Of a stretch of DNA of 64,000 nt, positions 1 to 8,838 are shown piece by piece (positions within the stretch are counted from its first letter, which is position 1; every line of letters begins with the position of its first letter). Below the pieces are notes generated by a model. The model was not told the origin of the DNA, ran no database searches, and was given only the letters and a program-made list of their open reading frames with translations. The DNA lies in the NCBI GenBank assembly GCA_000622025.1, contig JHWU01000008.1, forward strand, positions 1 to 64,000, written 5' to 3'. Made by a program: the position numbers and the translations under genes. The stretch is from Lachnospiraceae bacterium AD3010 (GTDB lineage: Bacteria; Bacillota; Clostridia; Lachnospirales; Lachnospiraceae).

Positions 1-250
<250 letters not shown>

Positions 251-485
251 TTCCTATGCTATGCGACACATCTGCGAAGCAGATGTGCCGCGCAGTAAGT
301 GCGAAGCACTTACAGAACGCAGATTGGTAGAACTTGCTGTGTAGCCAAAGGCGAAGCAGATGTGCCGCGCAGTAAGTGCGAAGCACTTACAGAACGCAGA
401 TTGGTAGAACTTACTGTGTAGCCAAGTGCGAAGCAGATGCAGGATCTTCTTCGATATTCGGTTTTTGAGGTACAAGGCGTACAGG

Positions 486-527
486 ATTTCAAGGGATCCT
501 CCCACTTCGTGGGTCCCTCCTTGAAAT
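486..527. other. Perfect-arm hairpin just upstream of tRNA-Asn
   Basis: ATTTCAAGG at 486-494 pairs with CCTTGAAAT at 519-527, and an inner CCCAC/GTGGG stem closes on TTC. It ends 2 bases before the tRNA, so it could be an RNA processing stem between rRNA and tRNA. It lacks the U-run of an intrinsic terminator. Confidence 0.6.
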
Positions 528-529
528 AG

Positions 530-601
530 TCCTCGATAGCTCAATGGTAGAGCACGCGGCTGTTAACCGCGGGGTTGTTGGTTCGAGCCCAACTCGGGGA
601 G
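530..601 (+). tRNA. tRNA-Asn (anticodon GTT)
   Basis: The cloverleaf is complete: acceptor TCCTCGA (530-536) pairs with TCGGGGA (594-600), the D-arm and T-arm (GGTTCGAGCCC) are present, and the anticodon GTT sits at 562-564. The CCA end is not encoded. It lies between two pairs of 77-bp repeats. Confidence 0.95.
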
Positions 602-755
602 TACATGCGGTGCATCGAAGATGCACCGCGCAGTAAGTGCGAAGCACTTACAGAACGCAGATTGGTAGAACTTACTGTGTAGCCAAAGGCGAAGCAGATG
701 CACCGCGCAGTAAGTGCGAAGCACTTACAGAACGCAGATTGTTTTTTGTTTTTAA

Positions 756-827
756 GGCCCGGTGGTCAAGAGGTTAAGACATCGCCCTTTCACGGCGGTA
801 ACACGGGTTCAATTCCCGTCCGGGTCA
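756..827 (+). tRNA. tRNA-Glu (anticodon TTC)
   Basis: Acceptor GGCCCGG (756-762) pairs with CCGGGTC (820-826). The anticodon loop CTTTCAC gives TTC at 789-791. CCA is not encoded. It is 14 bp upstream of the next tRNA and presumably shares its transcript. Confidence 0.95.
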
Positions 828-841
828 TTTGTATTATATTC

Positions 842-915
842 GGAGCTTTAGCTCAGTTGGTTAGAGCAACCGGCTCATAACCGGTCGGTCCAGGGTTCGA
901 GTCCCCGAAGCTCCA
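842..915 (+). tRNA. tRNA-Met (anticodon CAT; tRNA-Ile2 not excluded)
   Basis: Acceptor GGAGCTT (842-848) pairs with AAGCTCC (908-914), and the anticodon CAT is at 876-878. CAT could be elongator Met or a lysidine-modified Ile2; the sequence alone does not settle this. The T-stem CAGGG/CCCCG has one A-C mismatch. The last ~15 bases of this tRNA are repeated twice downstream, so the mismatch may reflect copying from the repeats. Confidence 0.85.
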
Positions 916-1270
916 TGTGGAAAAACCGCCGATAGGCGGTTTTTTCATATAAAAGCGAAGGGGACTCGAACGGCGAGGCCGAAGTGCGAAGCACTGAGAG
1001 GAGGCGCCAGTGGCGCGTCCGAGCCGAAGCCCGGCCTGAAAGGCGGCAGAGCCGCCGGCGGGAGTCCCCGAAGCTCCATGTGGAAAAACCGCCGATAGGC
1101 GGTTTTTTTCATATAAAAGCGAAGGGGACTCGAACGGCGAGGCCGAAGTGCGAAGCACTGAGAGGAGGCGCCAGTGGCGCGTCCGAGCCGAAGCCCGGCC
1201 TGAAAGGCGGCAGAGCCGCCGGCGGGAGTCCCCGAAGCTCCATATGAAAACCGCCGACAGGCGGTTTTTT
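899..1270. repeat. 163/164-bp tandem repeat derived from the tRNA-Met 3' end
   Basis: The word GTCCCCGAAGCTCCAT recurs at 901, 1064 and 1228 (periods 163 and 164). Each full unit holds the tRNA tail, the terminator hairpin, an inverted T-arm (GGGGACTCGAAC near 961 and 1125) and a GC-rich segment containing AAGTGCGAAGCACT. The third copy is cut after its terminator. Protein-like frames across it on both strands are repeat artefacts. Confidence 0.9.
921..945 (+). terminator. Intrinsic terminator after tRNA cluster
   Basis: AACCGCC GATA GGCGGTT followed by a T-run. The same hairpin recurs at about 1085-1109 and 1250-1270, because it is part of the 163-bp repeat. Confidence 0.85.
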
Positions 1271-1438
1271 GTTTCCAAATCTTATTTTTCAGACTACCTG
1301 GCAGATAAATGAGGAAAATTCCTACCGGATAGACACTGAAATCGACCGAATCCGCATGATCGCTGATAGGGAAGGTTTTCTTTGCGTATTATAAGACAAA
1401 GGCAAGTAAATACTGCTCTGATTAAGGAGGAAAACGCA

Positions 1439-1720
1439 ATGGAAGATAACAGGAATATGGAACTGACGGATGATACGATGGCAGGCGCAGCAGGTGGAGA
1501 AAACTGCAGTAGGCCCCGTTATGAATACGGAAGGGTGACCGGATTCTTTGAAAACTGGCATATGAATCGTTGGTCTGTTACCCTTGACGATGGAAAAGAG
1601 ATAATTGCCGCATATTATACAATCGGCAAACTCTTGGACCCCGGGACAAGGGTTCAAGTAGAACTCGTGGGGCAGGGCAAATGGGATATCGTGGGTTTTC
1701 CGGACGGACCGTCAATTTAG
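1439..1720 (+). CDS. Small protein with Gly-Gly leader-like N-terminus
   Basis: This encodes 93 residues. A strong AAGGAGG (1424-1430) lies 8 bases before the ATG, so I reject an upstream start at 1382. Residues 8-20 (ELTDDTMAGAAGG) resemble double-glycine leaders cut by C39 peptidases, with cleavage expected after Gly20. The rest is a compact, probably beta-rich domain with a single Cys at position 23. The nearest C39 exporter begins at 4348, so this may be a third cargo of that system; that link is inference. Family not recognised. Confidence 0.65.
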   Translation: MEDNRNMELTDDTMAGAAGGENCSRPRYEYGRVTGFFENWHMNRWSVTLDDGKEIIAAYYTIGKLLDPGTRVQVELVGQGKWDIVGFPDGPSI

Positions 1721-1745
1721 ACGCATTTTAAGTGATAAACAATCA

Positions 1746-2708
1746 TTAAATTACATTTACACTGTCTTTTAGCTCCATTATTCTGATCTTTTCCTGAGTG
1801 ATCCTGAAAGGACTTCTTTCCATCGCCACTTTTCTGCAGTAATCAAGTGTTTCCTGCATTTTTTCCACAAGCTCTTTTATGTTGCTTTTTATACGTTCAT
1901 CCTCTGTTTCAACTATGAGGGAAAAACAGTCTTCTTCGATTATAAGGGTTTTTATAGCCTCATGAGTATTAAAAGCAATTACGGAATCTTCACTGGCGTT
2001 GTCATTTATTGTTTCTATAGAGTATAGAAGAGTCGAATTTCGATCTGATGCTACGTCTATCTCATCTGCAAGTCGTATCAGAACGCTTAGATAGGGAAGA
2101 CAGATCTTATTTCCGTTTGGAAGTAAGAGGTCAGGGGGATATTCCTTTTCATTAAGGAGGTCTGTTTTTCTGTGACCTCTTGATATCTGCGCAATAGCGA
2201 ATACATGCTTCTCCGAAGGAATGTCAAAAAAATCGGCATATTTCTTTATAAACATTCCGCTGAATTCATTATGAAATTTCCGGATTATCTGTGCCATGTC
2301 CTTATTGCCTGAAATGTTGAGTGTGTTATATATACTACCGTCCTTATCTGCCAATATATTATTCAGAAAGCTCTCAAAATCCTTTTCATTTATTCCCATA
2401 CCTATATCATGGAAATAGCAGGACATCAGGAGAACATAGATCTCATCAGCATTTAACTGAATGACGTTTTTCTTTCCGATAAGGTGATTGCAGAAATTGA
2501 TTACATTCAATGAATGAAGCTCAGTATGATCCGTAAAGTTCGGGAAGACCTGCTGATAATTTGAGAGCATACGGGTTAAAGTCAGCACAGAGTCCTTGAA
2601 TCGTCTGTGCAGGTCAGAGGATTTTATTTCCAGAGTTCTTTCAAGAAGAAATTCCGGATCGTCATTTAATCTGCTTCTCATTATTTTACCTCGGGAAACG
2701 GATTTCAT
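1746..2708 (-). CDS. HD-domain metal-dependent phosphohydrolase-like protein
   Basis: This encodes up to 320 residues. Visible motifs are HTELH (61-65), the HD pair at 100-101 in CYFHDIGMG, GHR near 179 and RLADEID near 212-218, the order expected of an HD-type hydrolase fold binding divalent metal. Proteins with this HD arrangement often act on nucleotides or cyclic dinucleotides, but the substrate cannot be read from sequence. There is no signal peptide, so it is cytoplasmic. It is transcribed towards the small Gly-Gly protein with no shared operon. A start at internal Met10 is also possible. Confidence 0.7.
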   Translation of the reverse strand: MKSVSRGKIMRSRLNDDPEFLLERTLEIKSSDLHRRFKDSVLTLTRMLSNYQQVFPNFTDHTELHSLNVINFCNHLIGKKNVIQLNADEIYVLLMSCYFHDIGMGINEKDFESFLNNILADKDGSIYNTLNISGNKDMAQIIRKFHNEFSGMFIKKYADFFDIPSEKHVFAIAQISRGHRKTDLLNEKEYPPDLLLPNGNKICLPYLSVLIRLADEIDVASDRNSTLLYSIETINDNASEDSVIAFNTHEAIKTLIIEEDCFSLIVETEDERIKSNIKELVEKMQETLDYCRKVAMERSPFRITQEKIRIMELKDSVNVI

Positions 2709-2853
2709 ATCGCTTCAATATAAACAAAGTATATCGAAAGTTAATCAGGCAGGCAACAGAAACCTCAGCATGACATGCGCATTATGGATATTCTATGTAA
2801 GCATATGATATAATAATTTTGTTTTTATTTATCATGAAAGTAGGTAAATTGTT

Positions 2854-3134
2854 ATGACAGACGCTGAACAGAGGGAAGCTGCACGGCAATTCTATCAGAA
2901 ATGGGCAGGACGGGGACGTGAGGACGAGGATGCCCGTTCATACTGGATTGATTTTTTGCAGAATATTATGGGTGTAAACCATTTAACGGATCGGATGGAT
3001 TTTGAAAATAAAGTCATCGGTCCTGACGGAAACACCAAAAGAATTGACGTATATATGGCTTTGATATCAGGAACACATCTGAAGTGGACTGCGTAGCAGC
3101 GCTGATGAAGATGTATCAGGATCTTACAAAATGA
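2854..3134 (+). pseudogene. Remnant of a large DNA methyltransferase (internal deletion)
   Basis: The frame from 2854 gives a good N-terminus (TDAEQREAARQFYQKWAG, then SYWIDFLQNIMGV and RIDVYMA), typical of the first ~70 residues of large class I SAM-dependent DNA methyltransferases of the MmeI/Eco57I type, normally more than 900 residues. The reading then breaks, and the next frame gives a short tail (CVAALMKMYQDLTK, stop at 3132-3134) that looks like a C-terminal end of such a protein. The methylase core is missing, so I read this as an internally deleted gene. Function is lost. Confidence 0.6.
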
Positions 3135-3163
3135 TGTATAATCAAGGCAGGTTAAATAGACTT

Positions 3164-3613
3164 ATGAAAATATACATGGATAATTGCTGCTATAACCGTA
3201 TATTCGATGATCGTTCAATCATAAAGAATTATCTTGAAAGAGAAGCTGTGCTAATCATATTTCAAAAAATTGGACAAGGAGAAATGGAACTGGTCGGAAG
3301 CGATGTCCTGAAAATAGAAATGAGTAATGCTTCAGCCGGTGACCGGAAACAAAGTATTCAGAAGATCTATAATGTCAGTGTTTCATCAGAGGTAAGGATC
3401 ACTGAAACAATAAAAGCCAGGGCAATGGAGATCCAGAAAATATCAAATACAAAAGCTTTTGACAGTCTGCATCTTGCTTCCGCTGAAAATAATGCTGATG
3501 TTCTTTTAACTACTGACCAAAAATTTCTGAACGCTGCAAGAAGGATAGTAAACCTATCTATCAGGGTAGAAAACCCTATAGCTTTTGTCATGGAGGTTAT
3601 ATCAAATGACTAA
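3164..3613 (+). CDS. PIN-domain protein, probable ribonuclease toxin
   Basis: This encodes 149 residues from ATG 3164; an upstream ATG at 3131 lacks family support. MKIYMDNCCYNRIFDD at the start supplies the first acidic residue (Asp6), and Glu52, Asp100 (AFDSLHLASAE) and Asp118 (LLTTDQKFL) fit the acidic pocket of PIN ribonucleases. Such proteins are commonly toxins of type II toxin-antitoxin pairs that cleave RNA in the cytoplasm. The next gene overlaps by 8 bp and has the size of an antitoxin. It follows the methyltransferase remnant, a typical setting for defence-island debris. Confidence 0.7.
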   Translation: MKIYMDNCCYNRIFDDRSIIKNYLEREAVLIIFQKIGQGEMELVGSDVLKIEMSNASAGDRKQSIQKIYNVSVSSEVRITETIKARAMEIQKISNTKAFDSLHLASAENNADVLLTTDQKFLNAARRIVNLSIRVENPIAFVMEVISND

Positions 3614-3809
3614 TACAATGGAAATACCTAACCAGATGGAAATAAAGAAAAAGGGCGATGCTGCCTTGATAGATACTCTGGGTGTAGTTGGCTTTGCCCG
3701 GTATATGGAATTATTCGACAATGGCGGGGAAGGTGACTATACCGAAGAGAAACAGAACATACCGATAATGGATCTGTCAATTGATGAGGTATGTCGTCTT
3801 TCTTCATAA
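3606..3809 (+). CDS. Small protein paired with PIN toxin, probable antitoxin
   Basis: This encodes 67 residues. The ATG at 3606 is preceded by GGAGG (3595-3599) inside the end of the PIN gene, and the two frames overlap by 8 bp, which implies translational coupling. Features include IKKKGDAALIDTLGVVGFARY and an acidic stretch with GDYTEEKQ, similar in layout to short proteins encoded beside PIN toxins. No DNA-binding motif is evident. The antitoxin role is inferred from size and coupling. The next gene starts 44 bp on and belongs to a different system. Confidence 0.5.
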   Translation: MTNTMEIPNQMEIKKKGDAALIDTLGVVGFARYMELFDNGGEGDYTEEKQNIPIMDLSIDEVCRLSS

Positions 3810-3852
3810 TGTAACAAAATTCACATATTATTACATTCATAGGAGGGTTCCA

Positions 3853-4341
3853 TTGAGCGAGCAGGAATTATTCAGACAGAAGAGCCTTGACAAGATCTCG
3901 TCTCCAGAACAGCTAAATGATTATATCACCGTAACGAATCCGGGAGTATGGATGCTTTTGACAAGTATTGTGCTGGTTTTATTCGGAGCCATTGTATGGG
4001 GAACCTTTGGAAAGCTGGAAACCAGGATAAGAGTGCCTGCCATAGTGGATGACAGTGGTGCCGTTCTGTATGTTGAGGCAGATGACATACTGAAGATACA
4101 GGGAGATCAGAAGGTTGATATAAACGGCATTGAAGGAAGTGTCGTGTCTTACGGAAACAAGGGAAACAAAGCATCTGACGTACTGGGAGATATAGCCTTA
4201 TCCGAATCCGGTTATTCCGAGTCAGATATATTGTATGATGTTTATGCGGATATAGATATCCAAAACGGTATCTATATGGCAGAGATAGTCATCGACAGTG
4301 TCAGTCCTATATCATTCCTTATTAACAACAAAGCTAATTAG
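3853..4341 (+). CDS. Short membrane-fusion-like secretion protein (NHLM/NHLP type)
   Basis: I choose the TTG at 3853 because AGGAGG lies 6 bases upstream; earlier ATG codons have no ribosome site. The product has 162 residues. The N-terminal FRQKSLDKISSPEQLNDYI followed by one membrane segment (about 32-53) matches the start of secretion proteins of NHLM-type bacteriocin exporters. Those are usually about 400 residues with a long HlyD-like coiled coil; here only a small extracellular beta-rich part remains. It would sit beside the ABC exporters encoded directly downstream. The shortness may be a lineage variant rather than damage, since the frame ends cleanly 6 bp before the next gene. Confidence 0.65.
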   Translation: MSEQELFRQKSLDKISSPEQLNDYITVTNPGVWMLLTSIVLVLFGAIVWGTFGKLETRIRVPAIVDDSGAVLYVEADDILKIQGDQKVDINGIEGSVVSYGNKGNKASDVLGDIALSESGYSESDILYDVYADIDIQNGIYMAEIVIDSVSPISFLINNKAN

Positions 4342-4347
4342 TATACT

Positions 4348-6540
4348 ATGTCTCTTAAAGCAAAGAAGAAAACCGTAAAATCACCTGTTTCTAATAAGGT
4401 TGCAAAGACTCCGGTCGTTATGCAGATGGAGGCTCTTGAATGTGGAGCTGCCTGTCTTGCCATGGTACTTGCTTACTACGATAAGTGGATACCTCTTGAG
4501 CAGGTAAGGTATGACTGCGGAGTTTCAAGAGACGGTTCTAATGCAAAAAACATTTTGAAGGCCGCAAGGAATTATGGACTGGAGGCTGCGGGATACAGAC
4601 TGGAGAGTGTGGAGGTCCTGAGAAAGGAAGGCGCATTTCCGGCTATAATCCATTGGAACTTTAACCACTTTGTGGTGATCAGGGGATTTAAGGGGGATAA
4701 GGCCTATTTAAACGACCCTGCCAGAGGCGCTGTGACAGTTTCAATAAAGGAGCTGGACGAATCCTTTACCGGGATCTGTCTTATGTTCGAGCCTTCGGAA
4801 TCCTTTGAGATGTCCGGAAAAAGAAGAAGTGTTCTGGAATTTGCCAGCAGGGCCACCAGAGGGACCGGTGTTGCTGTTGCCTTTGTTATCTTAACGAGTA
4901 TTATCACCTCACTATGTGAATTTATAAATCCGGTATTTTCCAGGATATTCTTAGACCGTCTTCTTACAAAGGTAAATCCTGAGTGGAATAATTTATTCAT
5001 TCTGTTTTTTGCCATTTTTTCACTTATTCAGATCATAGTTCTCTGGATACAGACCATTTACTCCCTGAAGATAAACGGAAAGCTTACTATCATCGGTAAT
5101 GCTTCCTTTATGTGGAAGGTGCTGCATCTTCCCATGGACTTTTTTTCACAGAGGATGACGGGAGATATACAGCAGAGAAAAAATGAAAATGCCACTATTG
5201 CATCAAATCTTGTAGAGACCTTTACCCCTCTGGTACTTCAGACGGGGATGATGTTCTTTTATCTCTTCGTCATGATCCGCTACAGCGTGATACTTACGGC
5301 ACTGGGCCTTTTCAGCATTCTGATCGATGTACTTATGGCCAGGATCATTTCCTCCAAAAGAATGAATATCACCCGTGTGCAGATGAGGGATTCCGGAAAG
5401 CTTTCGGGACTTACCGTGGGAGGTATCGATATGATAGAGTCCATTAAGGCGGGAGGTGCGGAAAACGGCTTTTTCTCACGCTGGTCCGGGCTACAGGCAA
5501 GTGTGAATACCCAGATGAATAAATTTTTGAATCTGAATACCTATCTTGGAATGATACCTATGATCACTTCAGAGCTCCTGCACACTGCCATATTGATAAC
5601 GGGTATTTTCCTGACTATGAAAGGACAGTTCACTCTGGGTATGGTAACGGCATTTGACGGATTCCTTGTTCAGTTTACCGGACCTGCCGGATCACTGATA
5701 GGCGCAGGACAGACTCTCCAGGAAATGAGGACAGAAATGGAGAGAATAGAGGATGTCATGCGCTATCCCGATGATAAAAATGTCTGTGACAGGGAAAAGG
5801 AGGATGAAAGCTACAGAAAGCTTGATGGTGAAATCGAATTAAAGAATATCTCCTTCGGCTATTCCAGGCTGTCGCAGCCTATAATCAAGAATTTTAATAT
5901 GAAGATCCGTCCCGGCAGCAGAGTTGCATTTGTGGGCAGCTCCGGATGCGGAAAATCCACACTGGCCAAGCTGATAACAGGTCTCTATGATCCTTGGGAG
6001 GGAGAGATACTGTATGACGGAAAGCACCTGAATGAAATAAACAGAAATGTTTTTACCGGCTCTGTTGCGGTAGTCGATCAGGATATCATTCTTTTTGAGG
6101 ATACCATCAGGAACAATATTAAAATGTGGGATGATTCCATAGAGGATTTTGAGATGATCATGGCTGCCAGGGATGCGCAGATCCATGACGATATCATCCT
6201 GAGAAAGGGCGGCTACGATCACAGGCTTATAGAGGGGGGCAACAATTTCTCTGGAGGACAGAGACAGAGACTGGAGATAGCGAGAGTCCTTGCACAGGAT
6301 CCTACGGTAATAATACTGGATGAAGCCACAAGTGCACTCGACGCAAAGACGGAGTATGACGTTGTTAAAGCCATTAAAGACAGGGGGATCACCTGTATTG
6401 TTATAGCGCACAGGCTGTCAACAATAAGGGACAGTGATGAAATTGTGGTTCTTGACCATGGTGAGGTAGTCGAAAGAGGAACACATGAAGAGCTATATGA
6501 AAAGGGCGGATATTATTCTGAATTGGTGACAAGCGAGTGA
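4348..6540 (+). CDS. Peptidase-containing ABC exporter for Gly-Gly peptides (NHLM ABC1 type)
   Basis: This encodes 730 residues. An N-terminal C39 peptidase domain (about 20-150) has Gln26, catalytic Cys32 (LECGAACLAM), His107 (NFNHFVV) and Asp123 (LNDP). An ABC membrane domain follows (about 160-460), then a nucleotide-binding domain with Walker A GSSGCGKST near 530, signature FSGGQRQR near 635 and Walker B ILDEATSALD near 655. It should cut leader peptides after Gly-Gly and export the mature part. Its stop overlaps the GTG start of the second ABC protein, so the two are coupled and may form a heterodimer. The likely substrates are the two precursor proteins downstream. Confidence 0.9.
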   Translation: MSLKAKKKTVKSPVSNKVAKTPVVMQMEALECGAACLAMVLAYYDKWIPLEQVRYDCGVSRDGSNAKNILKAARNYGLEAAGYRLESVEVLRKEGAFPAIIHWNFNHFVVIRGFKGDKAYLNDPARGAVTVSIKELDESFTGICLMFEPSESFEMSGKRRSVLEFASRATRGTGVAVAFVILTSIITSLCEFINPVFSRIFLDRLLTKVNPEWNNLFILFFAIFSLIQIIVLWIQTIYSLKINGKLTIIGNASFMWKVLHLPMDFFSQRMTGDIQQRKNENATIASNLVETFTPLVLQTGMMFFYLFVMIRYSVILTALGLFSILIDVLMARIISSKRMNITRVQMRDSGKLSGLTVGGIDMIESIKAGGAENGFFSRWSGLQASVNTQMNKFLNLNTYLGMIPMITSELLHTAILITGIFLTMKGQFTLGMVTAFDGFLVQFTGPAGSLIGAGQTLQEMRTEMERIEDVMRYPDDKNVCDREKEDESYRKLDGEIELKNISFGYSRLSQPIIKNFNMKIRPGSRVAFVGSSGCGKSTLAKLITGLYDPWEGEILYDGKHLNEINRNVFTGSVAVVDQDIILFEDTIRNNIKMWDDSIEDFEMIMAARDAQIHDDIILRKGGYDHRLIEGGNNFSGGQRQRLEIARVLAQDPTVIILDEATSALDAKTEYDVVKAIKDRGITCIVIAHRLSTIRDSDEIVVLDHGEVVERGTHEELYEKGGYYSELVTSE

Positions 6541-8729
6541 GCGAATTAAACTGGTTTTCCGAACAGATAAATAAGAGAAAGCTTGAAGATGAAGAGGTTA
6601 TGGCGCGCGCATACGCGGATATGGCAGGTATCGTTATGGGAAGCAGAGCGGGAGCTATGCTCAATGATTCCCTGGAACAGGCCAGATCTGCCATGGATCT
6701 TATCCTCAAGTTTTTCGGCATAAGACTTAAGGAATTCCCTGAGGAAATAAAGGATCTTGACAGGGAACTGGATCATCTGCTCCATCCTTTCGGGATCATG
6801 AAGAGAATAGTAAAGCTCACTGACGGGTGGTATGACAATGCTGTGGGACCTATGCTCGGTTTTTTCGAGGACGGTTCTCCCGTAGCTCTTATTCCGGGAG
6901 CTGCCAGAGGATACGTTTTCAGGGATGCAGTCACCGGCAGGGACACTGTGGTAACAAAGGCTAATGCGAAGAATTTAAGAGAGGAAGCCATATGTTTTTA
7001 TAAGCCCTTTCCCTTGAAGGAGCTTAATGCCGCCGATGTGATAAGATTCATACTTGAGAGCTTCTCCTTTAACGATATCATCTACATGGTTATCGCGACT
7101 GCCATAGGAACCGCTGTGGGGATCTTTACGCCAAGGATCACTTTCTGGCTGTACTCCGATTCATTGATAAAATCCGGAGATTATGTGAGCCTTCTGTCTG
7201 CAGGTGTTTTCCTCGCTACGGTTTCAATAAGCACTATGATCATCAATTCCCTGAAGAGCCTGATAATGGCCCGTATACAGAGAAAGACTCTGTTCTCCGT
7301 GGAAGCCGCGGCAATGATGAGAGTTATTTCCCTCCCCTCGGGATTTTTCAAGGAATACAGCTCCGGAGAGATCTCGGAGAGGATGAACTATATTTCAAGT
7401 CTTGGCGGAACCATCTGCTCTATTCTGGTATCCACGGGTCTTACCAGCGTTTTTTCCCTGGCGTATCTCACCCAGATCTTCCGCTTCGCACCGGAAATGG
7501 TAGTACCATCACTGATCATTATCATAATTAATGTCGGATTTTCTGTGATATCCTCCTTTATCCAGCTGAGTATAAGCCGTGAAAGGATGGAAACCGGTGC
7601 AAGGGAAAACGGAATGACATATTCCCTGATAAGCGGGATACAGAAAATAAAGCTTGCCGGTGCCGAGAGAAGAGCCTTCGGTAAATGGTCAAAGAGCTAT
7701 TCGGATATGGCGAGGCTTACCTATGATCCGCCGCTCATTATAAAGCTTAATCCGGTTATCAGTGCTGCAATAGGAACCATCGGTACCGTGGTCATCTATT
7801 TCCTTACATTGCGTCAGGGACTTTCCATTGCGGAATACTCCGCGTTTAATTCCGCCTATGGCATGCTATATGGTGCACTTTCGGCTTTTTTCGGAATAGC
7901 CCTTGAGATCGCAGGAATACAGCCTTATCTGAAAATGGTGGAGCCTATCTTTTCCACGGTTCCGGAGATAAGCGGAGACAAGACCCTTATTAAAAAGCTG
8001 AACGGAAACATAGAGCTTTTCCATGTCTCCTTCCGTTATGAGGAGGACAGTCCCAATATATTAAACGATGTATCATTGAAGATAAAGGCAGGTCAATATG
8101 TTGCCATAGTCGGAAAGACCGGCTGCGGGAAGTCCACGCTTTTAAGGCTGCTCATCGGTTTTGAAAAACCGGGAAAAGGATCTATATATTATGACGGGAG
8201 AGATATGAAATCCATTGACCTGCAGTCCTTAAGGCGGAATATAGGTACAGTGCTTCAGGGCGGAAAGCTCTTAAACGGAAGCATCTATGAGAATATATGT
8301 ATCTCGGAGCCGATGCTTACCATGGACGGAGCCTGGGAGGCTGCGAAAATGGCGGGAATTGATAAGGACATCCGTGAGATGCCGATGGGAATGCAGACCA
8401 TGATAAGTGAGGGTAGCGGAGGTATTTCAGGAGGACAGAAACAGAGACTTATGATCGCAAGGGCAGTTGCCGCCAAGCCTAAGATACTCATGTTTGATGA
8501 AGCAACCAGTGCACTTGATAATAAGACACAGATGGAGGTCACCAGGGCTCTGGAAGGACTGAAATGCACGAGGATAGTCATAGCGCACAGACTTTCAACC
8601 ATTAAAAATGCAGACAGGATACTGGTACTTAACGACGGAGGTTTTATAGAGGATGGAACCTATGACGAACTGATAGCGAAAAAGGGCTATTTTGCCGAAC
8701 TCGTCGAAAGACAGAGACTTGATAACTGA
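6537..8729 (+). CDS. Second ABC exporter subunit of Gly-Gly system (NHLM ABC2 type)
   Basis: This encodes 730 residues from a GTG that overlaps the stop of the previous gene (GTGA). It lacks a C39 peptidase; instead about 170 N-terminal residues form a soluble, helical region of unknown role. Membrane segments lie at about 180-460. The nucleotide-binding domain has Walker A GKTGCGKST near 526, signature ISGGQKQR near 631 and Walker B MFDEATSALD near 651, all intact. In NHLM-type loci two ABC genes lie side by side and are thought to act together. Confidence 0.85.
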   Translation: MSELNWFSEQINKRKLEDEEVMARAYADMAGIVMGSRAGAMLNDSLEQARSAMDLILKFFGIRLKEFPEEIKDLDRELDHLLHPFGIMKRIVKLTDGWYDNAVGPMLGFFEDGSPVALIPGAARGYVFRDAVTGRDTVVTKANAKNLREEAICFYKPFPLKELNAADVIRFILESFSFNDIIYMVIATAIGTAVGIFTPRITFWLYSDSLIKSGDYVSLLSAGVFLATVSISTMIINSLKSLIMARIQRKTLFSVEAAAMMRVISLPSGFFKEYSSGEISERMNYISSLGGTICSILVSTGLTSVFSLAYLTQIFRFAPEMVVPSLIIIIINVGFSVISSFIQLSISRERMETGARENGMTYSLISGIQKIKLAGAERRAFGKWSKSYSDMARLTYDPPLIIKLNPVISAAIGTIGTVVIYFLTLRQGLSIAEYSAFNSAYGMLYGALSAFFGIALEIAGIQPYLKMVEPIFSTVPEISGDKTLIKKLNGNIELFHVSFRYEEDSPNILNDVSLKIKAGQYVAIVGKTGCGKSTLLRLLIGFEKPGKGSIYYDGRDMKSIDLQSLRRNIGTVLQGGKLLNGSIYENICISEPMLTMDGAWEAAKMAGIDKDIREMPMGMQTMISEGSGGISGGQKQRLMIARAVAAKPKILMFDEATSALDNKTQMEVTRALEGLKCTRIVIAHRLSTIKNADRILVLNDGGFIEDGTYDELIAKKGYFAELVERQRLDN

Positions 8730-8838
8730 TATAAATGCCATTTTTGGATTTTGTTCGTATCAATTAATATCAAGGGTTGTTACCGCAATATATGGCGGAG
8801 CACGTAAATAGAAAAGACATACTAAGGAGGTAGAAATT

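Larger units (their letters stand above)
291..741. repeat. 77-bp repeat units, four copies in two pairs
   Basis: A 77-bp unit begins at about 291, 368, 629 and 706. Within each pair the spacing is exactly 77 bp, and the last copy is cut after about 35 bp. Each unit begins with a perfect 8-bp stem hairpin (GTAAGTGC GAA GCACTTAC). The two pairs flank the tRNA-Asn gene. Open reading frames called here on the minus strand are repeat artefacts. No protein-coding gene is visible between 250 and 530. Confidence 0.85.

Noticed and set aside
254-544. Open frames on the minus strand with repeated LLRTWLHSKFYQ-like words
   Set aside because: They lie entirely in the 77-bp repeats, have no ribosome site and no independent support.
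853-1278. 141-codon minus-strand frame and an 87-codon plus-strand frame over the tRNA-Met repeats
   Set aside because: They read through a tRNA, terminator hairpins and tandem repeats; the repeating peptide is an artefact of the repeats.
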